NCBI GenBank assembly: GCA_937960435.1
Contig: CALGPN010000010.1
Location: 1-64,000 of the forward strand
Length of the DNA stretch: 64,000 nucleotides
DNA from: an uncultured Desulfosoma sp.
Lineage (GTDB): Bacteria > Desulfobacterota > Syntrophobacteria > Syntrophobacterales > DSM-9756
Direction: 5' to 3'
Part shown: in pieces, positions 62,681-64,000 of the stretch
Position numbering within the stretch: position 1 is the first letter of the stretch
How the letters are laid out: every line of letters starts with the position of its first letter
Translations under genes and position numbers: made by a program
The notes under the pieces: model-generated
Database searches by the model: none
What the model was told of the DNA's origin: nothing
What the model saw: the letters and a program-made list of their open reading frames with translations, nothing else

Positions 62681-63484
62681 ATGATGACCCGACTGACACG
62701 ACTCTTTGCTGCTCTCAAAGAAAAACGCGAGGGCGCCCTCGTCGCTTTCGTCACGGCGGGCGACCCCGACCCCGAAACCTCCCTCGCCGTCCTCCGCGCC
62801 ATGATCGAGGCCGGTGTGGACATCATCGAACTGGGGGTTCCCTTTTCCGACCCCACGGCCGACGGCCCCGTGATCCAGCGCTCTTCGGCCCGGGCCCTGG
62901 CCCAGGGCATGACCTTGGAAAAAACTCTCGCCCTATGCCGATCCATCCGCCGGGAGAGCGACGTTCCCGTGGTCATCTTCAGCTACTATAACCCCATCCT
63001 GGCCATGGGCGGTCGGCGGTTCTACGAAGAAAGCGTCCGATCCGGGGCGGACGCCGTCCTCGTCGTGGACCTTCCGCCGGAGGAATCCCGGGAGCTCCTG
63101 GACCAATGGAGCGGCAACCGCCTGGACTTCATCCGACTCGTCGCCCCAACGACGCCCACGGAACGCATGGCGGCCATCGCCCGGGACGCCTCCGGCTTCC
63201 TCTATCTCGTTTCCATGACCGGGGTCACGGGAAGCGCCGGTCTGGACCTTGAAGAAGTTGCAGCCACGGCGGCGCGGCTCAAGCACGTGGCGGCCCTTCC
63301 TGTGTGCGTCGGGTTCGGCATTTCCCAACCCGAGCATGTCTCGGCTGTGTGCCGCACGGCGGACGGCGCCGTGGTAGGAAGCGCCTTCGAACGGCTCATC
63401 GAAGAGCATCTTACGGCGGGCGACCTTCCCGAACGTATCGCCCGCTACGCCAGCGCCCTCAAAGCCGCCACCCGGTTGCTCTGA
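62681..63484 (+). CDS. trpA: tryptophan synthase alpha chain
   Basis: Alpha subunit of 267 residues, releasing indole from indole-glycerol phosphate. LVAFVTAGDPDPETSLAVL is followed by IIELGVPFSDPTADGPVIQ with the catalytic glutamate and aspartate, then FSYYNPILAMG, VDLPPEES and MTGVTGS; VGFGIS is the phosphate site. Two adjacent ATGs (62681 and 62684) follow AAAGGATCCC. The 169 bp between trpB and trpA contain only a GC-rich segment with weak hairpins; the operon probably continues across it. Confidence 0.96.
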   Translation: MMTRLTRLFAALKEKREGALVAFVTAGDPDPETSLAVLRAMIEAGVDIIELGVPFSDPTADGPVIQRSSARALAQGMTLEKTLALCRSIRRESDVPVVIFSYYNPILAMGGRRFYEESVRSGADAVLVVDLPPEESRELLDQWSGNRLDFIRLVAPTTPTERMAAIARDASGFLYLVSMTGVTGSAGLDLEEVAATAARLKHVAALPVCVGFGISQPEHVSAVCRTADGAVVGSAFERLIEEHLTAGDLPERIARYASALKAATRLL

Positions 63485-63535
63485 TCCAACCCAACGCCGT
63501 GGTGCGAACGATGGAACGAAAGCCATGGCTTCGTC

Positions 63536-63563
63536 TTGATCCGTCGAGGGAATTTGGAATAAT
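63536..63563 (+). promoter_or_regulatory. putative promoter of the terminal coiled-coil gene
   Basis: TTGATC (four of six) and AATAAT (five of six) are separated by 16 bp, in an AT-rich patch unlike the surrounding sequence. It lies 109 bp before the start codon. Confidence 0.45.
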
Positions 63564-63672
63564 TTAAAGAAAAAAGACCCGCGAGAGGGAAAAAGAACGG
63601 GGAAAGGGGCGGCCGTCAGCGAGTGACCGTCGTCGTTTACGGCTTACACGTAAAGAACGGGAAAGGCACGCC

Positions 63673-64000
63673 ATGGACGTGAAAGAAGCCATCCGAGCGG
63701 CCATTCAAGAACTGATCATCCCGGAATTGGGCGCGATCAAAAGCGAGTTGGGGCAGCTTCGCGTTCGACAAGACGCCGTTGAAAAGCGTCTGGACGACGT
63801 CAACAGTAGGCTCGAGCAAATGAACGCCCACCTCATTGACCAGAGCCGACGCATCGACGCCGTCCGACAAGAACTTATCCAGCGGATTGATGAAACTAAC
63901 AAGCGGATCGATGAAACCAACAACCGCATTGATGCCGTTCGTCAGGAGCTTACCCAACGGATTGATGAAGCCATCAAGCGCATCGACGAAACCAACAACC
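63673..64000 (+). CDS. coiled-coil protein, truncated by window end
   Basis: The reading frame from ATG 63673 stays open to the last base, giving 109 residues so far. AAAGG precedes the ATG. After MDVKEAIRAAIQELIIPELG the sequence becomes a regular coiled coil with heptads such as QRIDETNK, RIDETNN, RIDAVRQ and RIDEAIK. The DNA shows matching 21-bp near-repeats. No signal peptide is seen. Short proteins of this type often occur as small soluble coiled-coil proteins of unknown role or as parts of nucleotidyltransferase- or nuclease-associated domains; the function cannot be told from the fragment. Confidence 0.8.
   Translation, partial: MDVKEAIRAAIQELIIPELGAIKSELGQLRVRQDAVEKRLDDVNSRLEQMNAHLIDQSRRIDAVRQELIQRIDETNKRIDETNNRIDAVRQELTQRIDEAIKRIDETNN

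Overview
The window is about 64 kb of high-GC bacterial chromosome. It most likely comes from a sulfate-reducing member of the Desulfobacterota, near Syntrophobacterales. That is inferred from a complete quinone reductase complex of the Qrc type (typical of sulfate reducers that oxidise H2 or formate in the periplasm), a glutamate synthase divided into archaeal-type parts, a PerR / rubrerythrin / flavodiiron / cytochrome bd oxygen-defence set, and a long-form SRP RNA. There is no 16S gene, tRNA, phage, complete insertion sequence or CRISPR array.

Layout. 0-4 kb: nitroreductase and an M1 aminopeptidase. 3.7-8.6 kb: oxygen and peroxide defence (PerR-like regulator, rubrerythrin, FprA, CydAB). 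8.6-9.4 kb: gene-free stretch with palindromic dispersed repeats. 9.4-16 kb: qrcABCD plus two unrecognised membrane proteins. 16-25.8 kb: nadB (minus), a HAD / TraB-like pair, SRP RNA, a small unknown gene, an amidotransferase-like gene followed by glnE, and a HEPN/MNT toxin-antitoxin pair. 26-31 kb: a three-gene ferredoxin-type glutamate synthase operon. 31-39.8 kb: mostly minus-strand genes (murI, a decayed HerA/DUF853 ATPase, GNAT, Fe-alcohol dehydrogenase, ybaK, pyrF, a glycosyltransferase) with a plus-strand acyl-CoA synthetase. 39.9-43.8 kb: glycosyltransferase, HAD phosphatase and a GpgS-like synthase, suggesting synthesis of a glucosylglycerate-like solute or other glycoside. 43.8-48.4 kb: a structured 1.1-kb non-coding stretch, then a P-type Mg2+ ATPase coupled to a PTS EIIA-like protein. 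48.5-54.5 kb (minus): ABC-2 transporter, a second GpgS-like glycosyltransferase and RecD2. 55-63.5 kb: an attenuator-controlled tryptophan operon, trpL-aroF-trpE-G-D-C-F-B-A. The window ends inside a coiled-coil gene.

How the parts work together. The oxygen-defence genes would remove peroxide and O2 under a PerR-like regulator that has a Fur-type box in its own promoter region. Qrc moves electrons from periplasmic cytochrome c3 to menaquinone. The glutamate synthase and glnE are the ammonium-assimilation side. The trp operon is preceded by a 31-residue leader peptide with five Trp codons and a textbook terminator; because the DAHP synthase gene is first, tryptophan would also control entry of carbon into the shikimate pathway.

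The most unusual features are: a composite repeat present at two loci 42 kb apart, one copy preceded by a 17-bp tandem array; an in-frame palindromic insertion in trpC; a HEPN/MNT pair with an enlarged active-site loop; the MgtA-EIIA gene pair behind a long structured leader; and the glycosyltransferase cluster.
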